Below, one piece after another: positions 5,669 through 6,241 of a stretch of DNA of 6,241 bases (within the stretch, counting starts at the first letter, position 1; each line of letters opens with the position of its first letter). Below the pieces are notes generated by a model, which had not been told where the DNA came from, searched no databases, and saw only the letters and a list, made by a program, of their open reading frames with translations. The stretch is from Bryobacteraceae bacterium. Its GTDB lineage: Bacteria > Acidobacteriota > Terriglobia > Bryobacterales > Bryobacteraceae. The DNA lies in assembly GCA_030044325.1 (NCBI GenBank), contig JASHWA010000158.1, forward strand, positions 1 to 6,241, in the 5' to 3' direction. Position numbers and translations under genes: made by a program.

Positions 5669-6129
5669 GGCTTTCGTCAGAAAAAAATTCACCTGTAGCC
5701 ACCAAGGATATGCTGATCGGCGCCCTGCTGCGTGTTCCGGCTCAGGCCATCCAACGTCGCATCATCAAGGAGCTCAATGCAGCGGGGTTTGACGAGCTCA
5801 GCATGCCGCACATGGCGGTCCTTCAGTTCCCGGGTCCGGACGGGGCTCGACCAGGCACTCTTGCCGAGCGCGCCGGCATGAGCAAGCAGGCGATGAACCG
5901 GCTGCTCGGGAGCCTCGAAGATTTCGGCTACCTCGTCCGGAACGACGCACCTGACGAGGGCCGTGCGCGAGTCGTCCACTTTACCAAACGCGGACACGCG
6001 GTGTACGCAAAGATCCACGAGATACTGCGCGACATTGAACACGAATGGCGCGCAAAGCTTGGGCCCAAGGATTTCGCTCAGCTCAAAGCACTCCTCTCGC
6101 GCGTCTGGGAGAGCTCGTTGATCGGTTAG
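5662..6129 (+). CDS. MarR-family winged-helix transcriptional regulator
   Basis: A 155-residue protein from ATG 5662; the in-frame GTG at 5650 is rejected because it lies inside operator O2. The layout is typical for MarR: N-terminal dimerisation helix (about 15-40), winged helix-turn-helix in the middle (GTLAERAGMSKQAMNRLLG at about 65-83, SLEDFGYLVRNDAPDEGRAR at 84-103 leading into the wing, ending VVHFTKRGHAV), and C-terminal dimerisation helices (114-152). Members bind palindromes as dimers and release them when a small, often phenolic, ligand binds or a cysteine is oxidised. This protein has no cysteine, so a ligand is more likely than redox sensing. No Shine-Dalgarno site precedes the ATG. 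Divergent placement and the twin operators imply that it represses itself and the cupin genes. Confidence 0.93.
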   Translation: MSRLSSEKNSPVATKDMLIGALLRVPAQAIQRRIIKELNAAGFDELSMPHMAVLQFPGPDGARPGTLAERAGMSKQAMNRLLGSLEDFGYLVRNDAPDEGRARVVHFTKRGHAVYAKIHEILRDIEHEWRAKLGPKDFAQLKALLSRVWESSLIG

Positions 6130-6241
6130 CGGCTCCTATCGCGGAAGCAGGAACGCTGATGTCGAAAATTCAATCGATGCCCTCGACGAGCTTCCGACGC
6201 TTATCGAGGCGTGGGCGAGCCAGGGCCTATCTTTTGGATAT
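6130..6241 (+). other. Region after MarR gene with a start-less open stretch
   Basis: One frame stays open from the TGA at about 6119 to the window end, but has no ATG, GTG or TTG. From 6158 it reads DVENSIDALDELPTLIEAWA then SQGLSFGY. The pattern LPxLIexwxxxGlxF resembles the C-terminal end of NodB-type polysaccharide deacetylases, so this may be a gene remnant; the resemblance is weak. An ATG at 6159 in another frame gives an arginine-rich translation that looks non-coding. No terminator is evident. Confidence 0.2.

Noticed and set aside
5039..5698. Long rightward open frame (219 codons) opposite the cupin gene
   Set aside because: It is antisense to a cupin with intact motifs, its translation is arginine-rich without family features, and it runs through the operator region.
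1..6241. CRISPR array, tRNA or rRNA genes, insertion-sequence ends
   Set aside because: No regularly spaced repeats, no cloverleaf or rRNA-like sequence, and no transposase or paired terminal repeats were seen.

Overview
The window reads as chromosomal DNA of an acidobacterium, most likely of the Solibacter/Bryobacter lineage. Two genes carry the secreted C-terminal domain known as TIGR03437 and a third is a full member of the TIGR03435 family. Both families are greatly expanded in, and largely confined to, Acidobacteria. This placement rests on family recognition by eye, not on a search.

Left part (1-3179), secreted and repeat proteins. The window opens inside an RHS/YD-repeat gene that reads rightward and ends with a standard RHS core and a 25-residue tail. 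Its stop codon overlaps, as ATGA, the start of a second rightward gene. That gene encodes a small exported protein with two YD repeats followed by a TIGR03437 domain. A 141-bp spacer then separates it from a convergent leftward gene, whose product is exported and joins an unrecognised N-terminal region to another TIGR03437 domain. The two TIGR03437 domains are about 60% alike by eye and still share exact inverted DNA blocks of 14 and 17 bp.

Middle (3180-4514). A 151-bp divergent spacer holds a perfect TATAAT ending ten bases before the ATG of an exported TIGR03435 protein, so this gene may be transcribed without a leader. About 400 bp follow with no convincing gene. They contain a strong GC palindrome (10-bp arms) and a 59-codon leftward open stretch that looks protein-like but lacks a start codon.

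Right part (4515-6241), a compact regulatory unit. Two single-domain cupin genes read leftward, and a MarR-family regulator reads rightward from the same intergenic region. That region holds two copies of an 18-bp element, 26 bp apart. Each copy contains a GTAAAC-N3-GTTTAC type palindrome. The better copy fills the spacer and touches the -10 box of a TTGACA-17-TACCAT promoter aimed at the cupins. The simplest reading is a MarR repressor controlling itself and the cupins, perhaps in response to a small, possibly phenolic, molecule. The ligand and the cupin substrates cannot be read from the sequence. The last 112 bp after the regulator hold only a start-less open stretch that may be a gene remnant.
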